In this document: in pieces, positions 16,891 through 25,005 of the stretch | How the letters are laid out: each line of letters begins with the position of its first letter | How positions within the stretch are numbered: the first letter of the stretch is position 1 | Source of the DNA: Bryobacterales bacterium | GTDB lineage: Bacteria; Acidobacteriota; Terriglobia; Bryobacterales; Bryobacteraceae | DNA length: 35,103 nt | Direction: 5' to 3' | Assembly: GCA_003166475.1 (NCBI GenBank) | Contig: PMVV01000275.1 | Location: forward strand, 35,579-70,681 | Position numbers and translations under genes: made by a program | The notes under the pieces: model-generated | Databases searched by the model: none | The model's input: only the letters and a program-made list of their open reading frames with translations | Told to the model about the DNA's origin: nothing

Positions 16891-17209
16891 CAGCAGGACG
16901 ACATTGGTGTTCTTTTCGGTGGTGAAGTTGAGGGCCGAAACGGTAATGGTGTATGTGCCAGGCGTCCTGGCTGAGAAACTCATATCTACCGTCAGCGCCG
17001 GTAAGCACGCTGCGGGTGGCGCCGGTACCCTGATTCAGGGCTTCCACCTTGGCGCCGGCGATGGCCGCGCCGCTGGAGTCGACCACCACGCCGGCAATCG
17101 TGCCATAAGTCGACTGGGCAAACATCAATGTGCAGCTCGCCAGCACACACACCACCAGCACCAGGGCAATCGCGAAGGCTGGTGAATTTACTTTGGAGCT
17201 ATTCTGCAT
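16860..17209 (-). pseudogene. Truncated, frameshifted Oar-like TonB-dependent receptor (N-terminus)
   Basis: The start is intact: ATG 17209, signal peptide (FAIALVLVVCVLASCTLMFA), then the carboxypeptidase-regulatory-like domain (TIAGVVVDSSGAAIAGAKVE, GADGRYEFLS). At about 16975-16990 the frame shifts, and the homologous reading continues in another frame as ARTPGTYTITVSALNFTTEK and NTNVVLLASVKV before ending at TAG near 16860. Full receptors of this type run to about 1000 or more residues; plug and barrel are missing. An AGGAGG-like site (GGGAGGTCTC) precedes ATG 17209, so a short secreted peptide could still be made. Confidence 0.75.
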
Positions 17210-17292
17210 GAGACCTCCCGTTAGGTTAGAAGGTCACAGTCTAGCGAGGGGGGTACACAGTCATGACGGAATGGTGAAGCTTTGGATGCAGG

Positions 17293-17312
17293 AGCGGGTC
17301 TGGAGACCCGCT
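17293..17312 (-). terminator. Hairpin behind recN
   Basis: A perfect 8-bp stem AGCGGGTC/GACCCGCT with loop TGGA stands 25 bases beyond the recN stop. There is no T-run, so it may act as a weak or factor-assisted terminator, or be another small repeat. Confidence 0.45.
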
Positions 17313-17336
17313 GCAGGCGTAGACGCCCGCCCCACA

Positions 17337-19001
17337 TCATACCGCGCTTTTAATCAAACGCTCGGCGTGCTTGAGCGCCTCCGGCGTCAACTCCTGCCCC
17401 GATAGCATCCGTCCGACTTCGCGCGTGCGGCCCTGGCGGTCCAGTTCCTCGATGCCGGCCACGGTGCGGCCCTGGCTCTCGTGCTTCTCGACACAATAAT
17501 GATGATCGGCGAATGCCGCGATCTGTGCCAGGTGGGTCACGCACAAAACCTGATTCGCGGCGGCCAGCTTTTTCAGACGCCGTCCGACACCTTCCGCGAC
17601 GCTGCCGCCGATGCCGGCGTCCACTTCGTCGAAGACCAGCGTGCGCCTGGACGGAACATCGTCGGACAGGCAGGTTTTCAGGGCCAGCGCGATGCGCGAG
17701 ATTTCGCCGCCGGACGCCACCTTCTCCAAGGGCTTGGGTTCTTCGCCCAGGTTCGGCGAGACCAGAAACTCGACGCGGTCGGCCCCGGCCGGCGACCAGG
17801 AAGCCGCGGCGATTTCGATGCGGAACCTGGTGCGCTCCATGGCCAGCGAGGCCAACTCCGCTTCCACGCCCTTCTCCAGCTTGCGCGCGGCGCGAGTGCG
17901 CAGGGCGGTCAACTCGCCGGCGCCCTGCTCGAAGTCGCGCGCCAGGCGCTCGCGCTCCCGGCGCAGCTCTTCAATGCGGACGCCCGAGTGCTCCACCTGT
18001 TCGATCTGCGCGCGCACCTCGGCCAGGAATGCCAGCACCTGCGCGATGGATGGACCGTATTTGCGTTTCAGCTTATCGAGCAGCGCCAGGCGGTTCTCAA
18101 TCTCCTCCAGGCGGCCGGGATTGGCCTCCAGGCCCGAAAGGTAGTCGCGCAGGCCGTAGGACGCCTCCTTGATGGACACCTCCGCCGATTGAAGGTACTC
18201 GCCAAGGCCAGCGAGCGAGGGGTCGATGCGGCACACATCGTCGAGGCGCTTGGCGGCCAGGCGCACCTGGGCCAGCGCCGCTTCGGGCAAATCGTAGAGC
18301 GCGGCGTAGGCGGCGCCGGCGTTTTCCTGCAAGCGGCCGAGGTTCTGCAGGACGCGCCGCTCAGCTTCCAGCGTTTCGTCCTCGCCGGCGGCGGGCGCGG
18401 CGCTTTCGATCTCTTTGCGCTGGAATTCCCAGAGGTCCAGCAGGCGCAGCTTTTCCTGCTCGGTGCGCTCCAGCGTTTCGAGCGCCGTGCCGGCGGCCTT
18501 CCAGCCTGCGTAGATGTCCGCGACGCGGGCCAGCACGCCGCCCGATGAAGCAAACGTATCGAGCATGTCACGCTGCGCGTCGGGGGAAAACAAAAGCTGC
18601 TGATCGTGTTGTCCGTGGATATCGCCGAGCAGGGGCGCCAGATCGCGCAACAGAGAGACCGCCACGGGACGGCTGCCGAGGAAGGCGCGCGACTTGCCGC
18701 CCGCCAGGATCTCGCGCTCGATTAGCAGTTCGCTATCCTCGATGGAGAAGCCCGCTGGATCCAGCAGGGCGCGCACGTCGGCGCGGTCGCGCACGTCGAA
18801 GATGCCGGCCACGCGTGCGCGGGCCTCGCCGGAGCGGATCATTTCGGCCGACGCGCGCGCGCCCAACAGCAGGCCGAAGGCATCCACCACGAGGGACTTG
18901 CCGCTGCCCGTCTCGCCCGTCAGCAGATTCAGCCCCGGATGGAAGCGCACCCGGATGCGATCGACCACGGCGTAATTTTCGACCAGCAACTCCACAAGCA
19001 T
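17337..19001 (-). CDS. recN: DNA repair protein RecN
   Basis: The 554-residue SMC-like ATPase works in double-strand-break repair. It opens MLVELLVENYAVVDRIRVRF, with Walker A GETGSGKS at 29-36. A long heptad-like middle region (about 150-380) forms the coiled-coil arms. The signature ASGGEISRIALALK and Walker B LVFDEVDAGIGG (D458, E459) follow, with LCVTHLAQIAAFADHH close behind. Length is normal for the family. It is divergent from the SDR gene, 69 bases apart. No LexA-type box was identified by eye. Confidence 0.96.
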   Translation of the reverse strand: MLVELLVENYAVVDRIRVRFHPGLNLLTGETGSGKSLVVDAFGLLLGARASAEMIRSGEARARVAGIFDVRDRADVRALLDPAGFSIEDSELLIEREILAGGKSRAFLGSRPVAVSLLRDLAPLLGDIHGQHDQQLLFSPDAQRDMLDTFASSGGVLARVADIYAGWKAAGTALETLERTEQEKLRLLDLWEFQRKEIESAAPAAGEDETLEAERRVLQNLGRLQENAGAAYAALYDLPEAALAQVRLAAKRLDDVCRIDPSLAGLGEYLQSAEVSIKEASYGLRDYLSGLEANPGRLEEIENRLALLDKLKRKYGPSIAQVLAFLAEVRAQIEQVEHSGVRIEELRRERERLARDFEQGAGELTALRTRAARKLEKGVEAELASLAMERTRFRIEIAAASWSPAGADRVEFLVSPNLGEEPKPLEKVASGGEISRIALALKTCLSDDVPSRRTLVFDEVDAGIGGSVAEGVGRRLKKLAAANQVLCVTHLAQIAAFADHHYCVEKHESQGRTVAGIEELDRQGRTREVGRMLSGQELTPEALKHAERLIKSAV

Positions 19002-19070
19002 TGCTGTTGCCGATTATAACCGTTGCTCCGCGCACGCGCGGGGTGCTACCGTGCGACGGAAGGCGGAACC

Positions 19071-19880
19071 ATGGCTGATGTTTTTCGCGATCGTCTATTG
19101 CAGGACAAAATTGCATTCATCACCGGCGGCGGCAGCGGCATCAATTTGCGCATCGCCGAACGCTTTGCGGCGCAGGGCGCCAAGGTGGGTCTGATGGGGC
19201 GCAAGCAGGACAAACTCGACCGGGCGGCCGAAGGTATACGGGCGGCGGGCGGAGAAGCGGTGCGAATCGCGGGCGACGTGCGCTATTACGAAGAATGCGA
19301 TAACGCGCTGCGCAGGACGCGCGAGGCGTTCGGCGCGATCGACATCCTGGTGTGCGGCGCGGCGGGCAATTTTCCCGCGACGGTGCTGGGCATGTCGGCC
19401 AACGGATTCAAGGCGGTGATCGACATCGATCTGCTGGGCACCTTCAACACGTGCCGCGCGGCGTACGAGCACTTGCGCAAGCCGGGCGCGTCGGTGATCG
19501 GCATCTCGGCCACGCACGCGTTCGTGCCGATTGCGTATCAGGCGCACGTGTGCGCGGCCAAGGCGGGCATCGACATTTTCTGCAAGACGCTGGCGATCGA
19601 ATGGGCAGCGGCGGGCGTGCGCGTGAACGTGATCGCGCCTGGGCCGGTGGACGATACCGAAGGCATGCGCCGGCTGGCGCCTACCGAGGAAGCGCGCCGC
19701 AATGCGATGGCGAGCGTGCCGCTGGGGCGCTTCGCCAGCAAGGACGACATCGCCGATCTGGCGCTGTTCCTGTCGTCGGATGCGGCGGCGTACATCACGG
19801 GCGCGATCTGCGTGTGCGACGGCGGGCAGTCGCTGCTGGGGTCGCGCAACTTTCTGGGAACGGCCGGCGCGACTGCATGA
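19071..19880 (+). CDS. SDR oxidoreductase, 2,4-dienoyl-CoA reductase-like
   Basis: The 269-residue Rossmann protein has TGGGSGI (18-24) for the cofactor, AAGNFPA in the position of the SDR NNAG motif, and APGPVDDTEGMRRL after it. That last motif and IDIDLLGTFNTCRAAYEHL resemble peroxisomal-type 2,4-dienoyl-CoA reductases. As in that group, the usual Tyr four residues before the catalytic Lys is absent: the segment reads HVCAAK. An NADPH-dependent role in breakdown of unsaturated fatty acids is inferred, not shown. ATG 19071 follows an AAGGCGGA ribosome site. The stop overlaps the GNAT start (ATGA). Confidence 0.87.
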   Translation: MADVFRDRLLQDKIAFITGGGSGINLRIAERFAAQGAKVGLMGRKQDKLDRAAEGIRAAGGEAVRIAGDVRYYEECDNALRRTREAFGAIDILVCGAAGNFPATVLGMSANGFKAVIDIDLLGTFNTCRAAYEHLRKPGASVIGISATHAFVPIAYQAHVCAAKAGIDIFCKTLAIEWAAAGVRVNVIAPGPVDDTEGMRRLAPTEEARRNAMASVPLGRFASKDDIADLALFLSSDAAAYITGAICVCDGGQSLLGSRNFLGTAGATA

Positions 19881-20671
19881 TGCATGCGGGGTTGGAGTTG
19901 GCGCGGCGGCTGGAGGCGGCGGAAGCGCTCGCCGGCGTGGCGTGCGCCCAGGCGCACCAGCGGATCAATCCGGCCGTAGGAGCCGCGGTGCTGGAGGTGG
20001 CTGGCGGCTTCGCCATCTTCGTTGGAGTTGCGTCGCCGCTGACGCATGCGGTGGGGCTCGGCATGCGCGGCGAGGTGCACGCGGACGAGATGGACCGGTT
20101 GGAGGGCTTCTATGGGGCGCGTGGGGCCGCGGTCAGTTTGGACCTTTGTCCACTAGCCAGTGCGTCGCTGGTCGAGCTGCTGGGCGCGCGCAGCTATCGC
20201 GTGACCGAGTTCATTAATGTGTTGGTGCGGCCGCTGGCGGGGGCGGAAATCGCGCCGGCCGGGACACCGGTCCGTCTGGCCAACGCGGACGAGGAACAAC
20301 TTTGGGCGCGCACGGTGGGTCGCGGATTTCTGGAGAAGGACGATCTCACGGCGGAGGAGATGGATGTGGGCAGGGCGATCTGGCATATGGCGGGCGCGCG
20401 CTGTTACCTGGCGTTCAGCGGCGGCCGGGCGGCGGCGGCTGGAGCGATGGCCATCGATGGCGGCCTGGCGACGCTGTTTGCAGACAGCACCCTGCTGGGC
20501 TTTCGCGGCGCGGGTCTGCAGGACGCGCTAATCCGGGAGCGCTTGCGCGCGGCCGTCGGGGAGGGATGGGATCTGGCCACCGCGGCCACGCTCGCGGGCA
20601 GCGTGTCACAGCGCAACTACGAGCGCCATGGGTTCCGGGTGGCGTACACGAAGGCGACCCTGGTGCGGTAG
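19877..20671 (+). CDS. GNAT family N-acetyltransferase
   Basis: The 264-residue protein has a variable N-terminal half and a C-terminal GNAT fold (LATLFADSTLLGFRGAGLQD, then SVSQRNYERHGFRVAYTKAT). The R-G-x-G-L-Q acetyl-CoA loop and the N-Y-E-R-x-G-F end motif are typical of GNAT proteins. The acceptor is unknown. It is translationally coupled to the SDR gene through ATGA at 19877-19880; a second ATG follows at 19880. Confidence 0.85.
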   Translation: MMHAGLELARRLEAAEALAGVACAQAHQRINPAVGAAVLEVAGGFAIFVGVASPLTHAVGLGMRGEVHADEMDRLEGFYGARGAAVSLDLCPLASASLVELLGARSYRVTEFINVLVRPLAGAEIAPAGTPVRLANADEEQLWARTVGRGFLEKDDLTAEEMDVGRAIWHMAGARCYLAFSGGRAAAAGAMAIDGGLATLFADSTLLGFRGAGLQDALIRERLRAAVGEGWDLATAATLAGSVSQRNYERHGFRVAYTKATLVR

Positions 20672-21061
20672 TGGGACAGGCTCCCAGCCTGCGGCGGCCT
20701 CCACGCCGGCCTAAACTAAGCCGTATTTCGTAAGATCGCTCTGGAACCGGCCTTTGAAACGTACAAGCGTCGCGATTGACAGGGCTTCCGGTGGCAATTC
20801 AAAACGTACCCTTTGTGGCAGAAAGAGGGTCCGCCCTCTCGCTATCCAGTTGTGAGACTTGATCCACCATCCCGACGGCTGATGTGGAAGACCGCACTTT
20901 CCGGCTCATGGTTATTAGCCATGATTTCGATTTTTTTGAAATACTGTTTCAAGGAATTGTTATATAACCAAGTTCAAGGCCGTGGGAATTGAGATTGACA
21001 GCGGTCTCTCTAGTCTAGGAGCCGCCTGAAAAGGCGGCTGCGGCCAAGATTGGCCGCCCTC
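20672..21061. other. Gene-free stretch with hairpin, open fragment and repeat
   Basis: The left end has a 6-bp hairpin CAGGCT/AGCCTG (20677-20691), a plausible weak terminator of the GNAT gene. Its flank CCTGCGGCGGCCTCCACG resembles bases 47-64 of the window. A minus frame without a start codon is open from 20905 to a TAG at 20713-20711 and looks protein-like (GWWIKSHNWIARG, FELPPEALSIATLVRFKGR). Bases 20910-20995 are AT-rich with nothing recognised. The right end holds hairpin repeat copy 3. Confidence 0.6.
20711..20905 (-). pseudogene. Possible remnant of an unknown gene
   Basis: Sixty-four codons are open and read like a compact basic protein end (RTLFLPQRVRFELPPEALSI, then FKGRFQSDLTKYGLV). 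There is no ATG, GTG or plausible start in frame, and a TGA stands just upstream. I do not recognise the family. It may be the 3' remnant of a lost gene, or chance. Confidence 0.3.
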
Positions 21062-21063
21062 CT
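21017..21063. repeat. REP-like hairpin repeat, copy 3
   Basis: AGGAGCCGCC pairs with GGCGGCT, and GCGGCCAAGATTGGCCGC forms a second stem. The last 30 bases differ by one or two bases from the end of copy 2 at 4105-4205. It abuts the stop codon of the PQQ dehydrogenase gene. Confidence 0.75.
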
Positions 21064-22882
21064 AATCCACCCCGAACGCCAGTAGCACGTTGCCCGGCAT
21101 GCCTCCCAACGCGCCGTATCCCGATTGCACATAGAGCATGCCGCCGGTCACAACGGGCCCCGAAGCGCTCATCGATCCGCCCCTGGCCCTCACCCCGTTG
21201 ACCGTAGTGAAATCGCGCAGCGTGTCGAAATCCCAGATCACCGCGCCGTCCGATGTGTTGTAGGCGCGCAGATGGCCGTCCATCGAGCCGGAAAAGACCA
21301 CGCCCGGAATCAGCGTGGCGGGCGCCATTTGCGCAGGCGTGCATCCGAGCGTCCCCAAGCATTTGGGTTCCTCGGGCGCCGTGTACCAGGCTTTCTCGCC
21401 TGTCGGGATGCGCAGCGCAAACAGTCCGCCACCCACCTTGGGATCGCCGCCTTCCGTGGGGCCGCGCAGGGTGAAATCGGAAAGCGGCACGTAGACCTTC
21501 TCCGCGTCCGCGGCGGGACCCCACATGATGCCGCCCAAAACTCCGCCCTTGCCCAGGCGCTTCTGCCACACTACGTTGCCGTTGGCATCCGGGTCGAGCG
21601 CCCACATCACGCCGGACTTCTGCCCCACCAGCAGCAGGCGCTTGCCGCCGGCGAGCGAAACCAATATGGGCGACGAACCTATGTCCGTATCCTCGCCGGG
21701 CTTTTCCGGACAATTCACCTGGCCGGGCAGCACGCAGGCCACATTCCAGTGGTCCGCCGGCGTCAGTTGCTTGGACCACAGGACCTTGCCGGTTTCCATC
21801 TCAATGGCCAGCACGGCGTCGCTGGCGGTGGTCTCCGGTCCGGAGTGTTCGTTGCCCGTGCCCACGTAGAGCACCTTGCGCTTCACGTCGACCGTGGGCG
21901 CGGACCATATGGATACGCCGGATGGTCCCATCATTTGGGTACCGGCCGAATTCACGCGGGTGGGCTTCGGCTCGGGAATCGTGTAGGTCTTCCAGAGGCG
22001 CTCGCCGTTTCGCGCATCCAGCGCCACCACGCTACCGCGCGCCGTGCAGCACTTGTACTTCGGGTCGCCGGCCGCCACGAACTCCTCTGCGCCGGTCGAG
22101 ATCGGCACGTACAGGCGCCCTTCGTAGAGCGTGGGGGTGCCCGTGATGTGCGAAAACATATGCTCATCCACGCGGGTTTTCCAGAGCAGCGCGCCGGTAT
22201 CCGCATCCACGGCGTAGGCGGTGGATTGCGCGTCTCCGAAATACACGGCATGCCGGCCATCGCCCGATGCCGCCACGCTGATGGCGGTGCGCACGGTCTG
22301 GGCCGCCTTGAAGGTCCAATAGGTGCAGCCGGTGTGCGCGTCGAGCGCGTAGACCGCGCCGCCCGCGCTGCCTACGAACAGGCGCCCGCCCGCGGCGGAT
22401 GGCTGTCCAAAGGCCGAGGTTGCGCCCGGAAATCCGAAGGCCCACTTTAGCTTGAGCTTGCTCACCTGGGAGCGGTCCAAACCGGCGGCAGCCGCGCCCT
22501 GCATGCGGGTATTTTCCGGGTCCACGCTCCAGCCGTGCCAGCCTCGCAGGTCCTTCAGCGGTGCGGGGGCCGACTGGCAGGGACCGCCGCTCACCTCCTC
22601 CGGCTCCTTGGAGCCTAGATAAGCGGCGATCATCATGCGCTGCATGACCGGTATCGCGGCCGCCACCATAATCATCTTGCCGGTGGTCAAGGCATCGAAG
22701 ATCTTGGTGCGCGACAGTTGCCGCAGCGCCTCGGGAGCGGGCGCGTGAGTCGGGCTCCCCGTTTGATGGCAGCCGGCGCAGTTCTTCTCGAACAACTCCG
22801 CGCCGCTCTGGGCCTTCGCCTGGGGCGTCGTTTGAAGCCAGGCCAGCGACGCGGCTAGCAGCATCCACGGATATTTGGGCAT
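21062..22882 (-). CDS. Cytochrome-c/PQQ dehydrogenase, polyvinyl-alcohol-dehydrogenase-like
   Basis: The 606-residue exported protein has a signal peptide, a short c-type cytochrome domain with heme site CAGCH (C35, C38, H39), and an eight-bladed quinoprotein propeller with repeated GxLYALDAxTG-type blades (for example GGAVYALDAHTG and VVALDARNGERLW). The KYKCCTARGSVVALDARNG stretch and overall order match the cytochrome-linked polyvinyl alcohol dehydrogenase type. The enzyme would oxidise a secondary alcohol in the periplasm and pass electrons to its heme. The true substrate in this organism is not known. No second enzyme for polymer breakdown lies beside it. Confidence 0.85.
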   Translation of the reverse strand: MPKYPWMLLAASLAWLQTTPQAKAQSGAELFEKNCAGCHQTGSPTHAPAPEALRQLSRTKIFDALTTGKMIMVAAAIPVMQRMMIAAYLGSKEPEEVSGGPCQSAPAPLKDLRGWHGWSVDPENTRMQGAAAAGLDRSQVSKLKLKWAFGFPGATSAFGQPSAAGGRLFVGSAGGAVYALDAHTGCTYWTFKAAQTVRTAISVAASGDGRHAVYFGDAQSTAYAVDADTGALLWKTRVDEHMFSHITGTPTLYEGRLYVPISTGAEEFVAAGDPKYKCCTARGSVVALDARNGERLWKTYTIPEPKPTRVNSAGTQMMGPSGVSIWSAPTVDVKRKVLYVGTGNEHSGPETTASDAVLAIEMETGKVLWSKQLTPADHWNVACVLPGQVNCPEKPGEDTDIGSSPILVSLAGGKRLLLVGQKSGVMWALDPDANGNVVWQKRLGKGGVLGGIMWGPAADAEKVYVPLSDFTLRGPTEGGDPKVGGGLFALRIPTGEKAWYTAPEEPKCLGTLGCTPAQMAPATLIPGVVFSGSMDGHLRAYNTSDGAVIWDFDTLRDFTTVNGVRARGGSMSASGPVVTGGMLYVQSGYGALGGMPGNVLLAFGVD

Positions 22883-23172
22883 CGTTCGATGCTAAGGCTG
22901 GCGTGACGCGCTTGTCAAATGGGGTTGGACGGGAGGTGTGCGCGCGGCCCTCGGCCCCACGGCCCACGGCTGCCGGACCTGAAGACACCCGCCATCGCTT
23001 CCGGAAGCGGCCTTTCAAAAATCGACCCGGAACGACTCCATGCGGCCCGAAGGCTCGCCGCGTGTGGAGTTTCAGGCTGCGTGACCGGATCGAAGGTATG
23101 TGGCATTTGGCCCGGCTTGGCCGGCAGCCGTGGAGTCCAGACACGAGACCACGGCTGCCGGATGCTGGTTCC
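22883..23172. other. Intergenic stretch between two minus-strand genes
   Basis: No gene is seen. It holds a strong hairpin at 23121-23161. A further copy of the motif CACGGCTGCCGGA stands near 22965 and repeats the right arm of that hairpin, so small repeats have accumulated here. Confidence 0.6.
23121..23161 (-). terminator. Perfect 13-bp hairpin behind the collagen-like gene
   Basis: CCGGCAGCCGTGG (23121-23133) and CCACGGCTGCCGG (23149-23161) pair without mismatch around a 15-base loop, 12 bases beyond the stop at 23173. There is no T-run; terminator or mRNA-protecting structure are both possible. Confidence 0.5.
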
Positions 23173-24780
23173 CTACTGAGTGCACAGATAGTTGATCGTG
23201 ACCGTCAGGTCGAACGGGGACTGGTTGACAACCGCAACTGTCCACGTGGCGCTGTCGGTCGGCATATTCTCCGAGACGAAAGTCCCAAACATTTCCATCT
23301 CCTCCATTTCAGGACCGGAAATGCTGTACCCGCCGGAGAGTATGTAACCGCCGGCAGGGCACACGCCCGCGCCAGAGGTGGGCAAATTCGCTTCGCCAGG
23401 GCTGTCGAAAGAGGTAGTGCGCATTACTGGAGACACGCTGCCACCCGAGGCGCCTGCCGGGCCAGCGACGCCTTGGATCCCCTGCGCGCCAGTGGCTCCC
23501 GCCAGGCCTGGGATGCCTGGGATCCCTTGAAAGCCGGTCGCTCCAGCCGGGCCCGTGAGTCCGGTCGTGCCAGCGGGACCTGTCGCGCCAGCGAGGCCTG
23601 TCGGGCCTGCGATGCCTTGGATCCCTTGAAAGCCGGCCGCTCCAGCCTGGCCCGTGAGTCCGGTCGTGCCAGCGGGACCTGTCGCGCCAGTGAGGCCTGT
23701 CGGGCCAACTGGGCCGATCGCGCCGGTGAGTCCGGTTGCGCCAGTGAGGCCTGTCGGGCCAACTGGACCTGCCAGGCCGGTGAGTCCGATCGGGCCGGTG
23801 AGGCCTGTCGCGCCGGTGAGTCCGGTGAGGCCTGTCGCACCGGTGAGTCCGATCGGGCCAACGGGGCCGATAGCGCCGGTGAGTCCGATTGGGCCAACGA
23901 GACCTGCCTTGCCGGTGAGGCCTGTCACACCGGCGGGCCCAGCCGGGCCGGTGAGTCCGATTGGGCCAACGAGACCTGCCTTGCCGGTCAGTCCGATCGG
24001 GCCAGCGGGACCTCCCGCGCCGGTGAGTCCGGTCTGGCCAATGGCACCCGTCTTACCGCTGGGTCCGGTCGGGCCAATGGGACCGGTCGAACCAGTAGGT
24101 CCGGTTGTGCCAACGGGACCCGTCGCGCCAGCGGGACCTGCCGGCCCAGTGGGTCCAGCGGGACCTGCCGGCCCAGCGGGTCCAGCGGGTCCAGCGGGGC
24201 CGGGCAGACCTTCCGGCGCGGGCGCTCCGGTCGGAAAAGCGAGCGAGGACCAAGTTGCCGCATTCCGCGCCACGGCGGCAAAGCGGACCTGATTCGGAAG
24301 CTGGAGCACGACGCTGCTTACGCGCTGAGCGCTCGGCGCCCGCAGAACCGGATTGATCGTAATCGAATCGCCCAGAGCGAAGTCAGCCGGAGCGCCGTGA
24401 TAGGTAATCGCCAGTTGCGAAGGATTGCTGCCCTGCGTAACGATGAACTCCGTGGGCGACAGCGTGGCGGAGGCGACCGCCACGACAGTTGGAAGCGTCA
24501 CGATCTGGCCGTCCGCCAGATCGAAATCCAGGGTGAAGGTGTCCCCCGGTTGCAATTGGGATGTGCCGGTTGGGTTCTGGTTCGTAATGCTAACCAGCGT
24601 TTCGGTAATTTGACCTGCGGCGGCAACGTCCGGCGCAAGACTTACTTCGGGGATGATCCGCCCGTCGGCCGGCCTTGCCGATTTTGGGAGCGTTTGCGCA
24701 TGCGAAACGGCGCCCCAAAAGAGGCAAACCCCCACCATGAAGGCGCGCGATAGGTCACTATGTCTTGTCACGAATATCAT
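23173..24780 (-). CDS. Exported collagen-like (Gly-X-Y repeat) protein
   Basis: The 535-residue protein has an N-terminal signal ([17 protein letters not shown]). A beta-rich domain (about 30-185: [29 protein letters not shown]) comes next. About 85 Gly-X-Y triplets run from about residue 191 to 445, and a roughly 90-residue C-terminal domain contains two Cys ([10 protein letters not shown] and INYLCTQ). The triplets favour GPAGPAG, GLTGATG and GPIGLTG, giving Pro and Thr where bacterial triple helices usually have them. The C-terminal part could trimerise the chain or bind the cell surface. The repeats carry internal DNA duplications (see repeat entries). The start at 24780 has AAAGGA directly upstream; ATG 24738 is an alternative. 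Confidence 0.85.
   Translation of the reverse strand: MIFVTRHSDLSRAFMVGVCLFWGAVSHAQTLPKSARPADGRIIPEVSLAPDVAAAGQITETLVSITNQNPTGTSQLQPGDTFTLDFDLADGQIVTLPTVVAVASATLSPTEFIVTQGSNPSQLAITYHGAPADFALGDSITINPVLRAPSAQRVSSVVLQLPNQVRFAAVARNAATWSSLAFPTGAPAPEGLPGPAGPAGPAGPAGPAGPTGPAGPAGATGPVGTTGPTGSTGPIGPTGPSGKTGAIGQTGLTGAGGPAGPIGLTGKAGLVGPIGLTGPAGPAGVTGLTGKAGLVGPIGLTGAIGPVGPIGLTGATGLTGLTGATGLTGPIGLTGLAGPVGPTGLTGATGLTGAIGPVGPTGLTGATGPAGTTGLTGQAGAAGFQGIQGIAGPTGLAGATGPAGTTGLTGPAGATGFQGIPGIPGLAGATGAQGIQGVAGPAGASGGSVSPVMRTTSFDSPGEANLPTSGAGVCPAGGYILSGGYSISGPEMEEMEMFGTFVSENMPTDSATWTVAVVNQSPFDLTVTINYLCTQ
23521..23718 (-). repeat. 99-base tandem duplication inside the collagen region
   Basis: Two copies start at 23521 and 23620 with ATCCCTTGAAAGCCGG and stay nearly identical for about 97 bases. 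The 99-base period equals 11 Gly-X-Y triplets, so the frame and helix register are kept. Confidence 0.8.
23881..23988 (-). repeat. 72-base-spaced duplication inside the collagen region
   Basis: GAGTCCGATTGGGCCAACGA starts at 23881 and again at 23953, each followed by the same GACCTGCCTTGCCGGT. The 72-base spacing is eight triplets, again in register. Shorter 9- and 18-base repeats fill the rest of the triplet region. Confidence 0.75.
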
Positions 24781-25005
24781 TTCCTTTTCGAGAATTTACG
24801 GGAACCGGAAGGCCCTTGACAGCGCAGAGCACGACCATCGATTACGAGCAACGAAAAGCCGGGCAACGATGTACGTCGATAGCGCGGTCCCGCATTTCTT
24901 ATCGGCCGTTCCCTTTGGGTTCTGTCGGGCAGGACGCTGGAAAAGGCCGTTGCACTGAATTCTTTTCATCGCTCGATCCTGCGTTTGCGTTAACATGCTT
25001 TTCAA

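Noticed and set aside
16540-16974. 144-codon plus-strand frame across the fragment region
   Set aside because: Only about 34 codons (16789-16890) look like a protein family; the rest is antisense to the crp and receptor fragments.
17481-18548. 355-codon plus-strand frame over recN
   Set aside because: Antisense shadow of the RecN coiled-coil region; no start signal or known motif.
23440-24210. Regularly spaced short repeats that could suggest a CRISPR array
   Set aside because: The period is 9 bases and multiples, with no unique spacers, and the repeats encode Gly-X-Y in frame.
22903-24753. 616-codon plus-strand frame over the collagen-like gene
   Set aside because: It is the mirror of the Gly-X-Y repeats, giving a monotonous Arg/Ala/Gly/Ser sequence. 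The minus-strand frame has a signal peptide and collagen pattern.
24815-24837. TTGACA upstream of potA as its promoter
   Set aside because: The box at the right distance (CGATTA) is a poor match and lies about 170 bases from the start; not strong enough to list.
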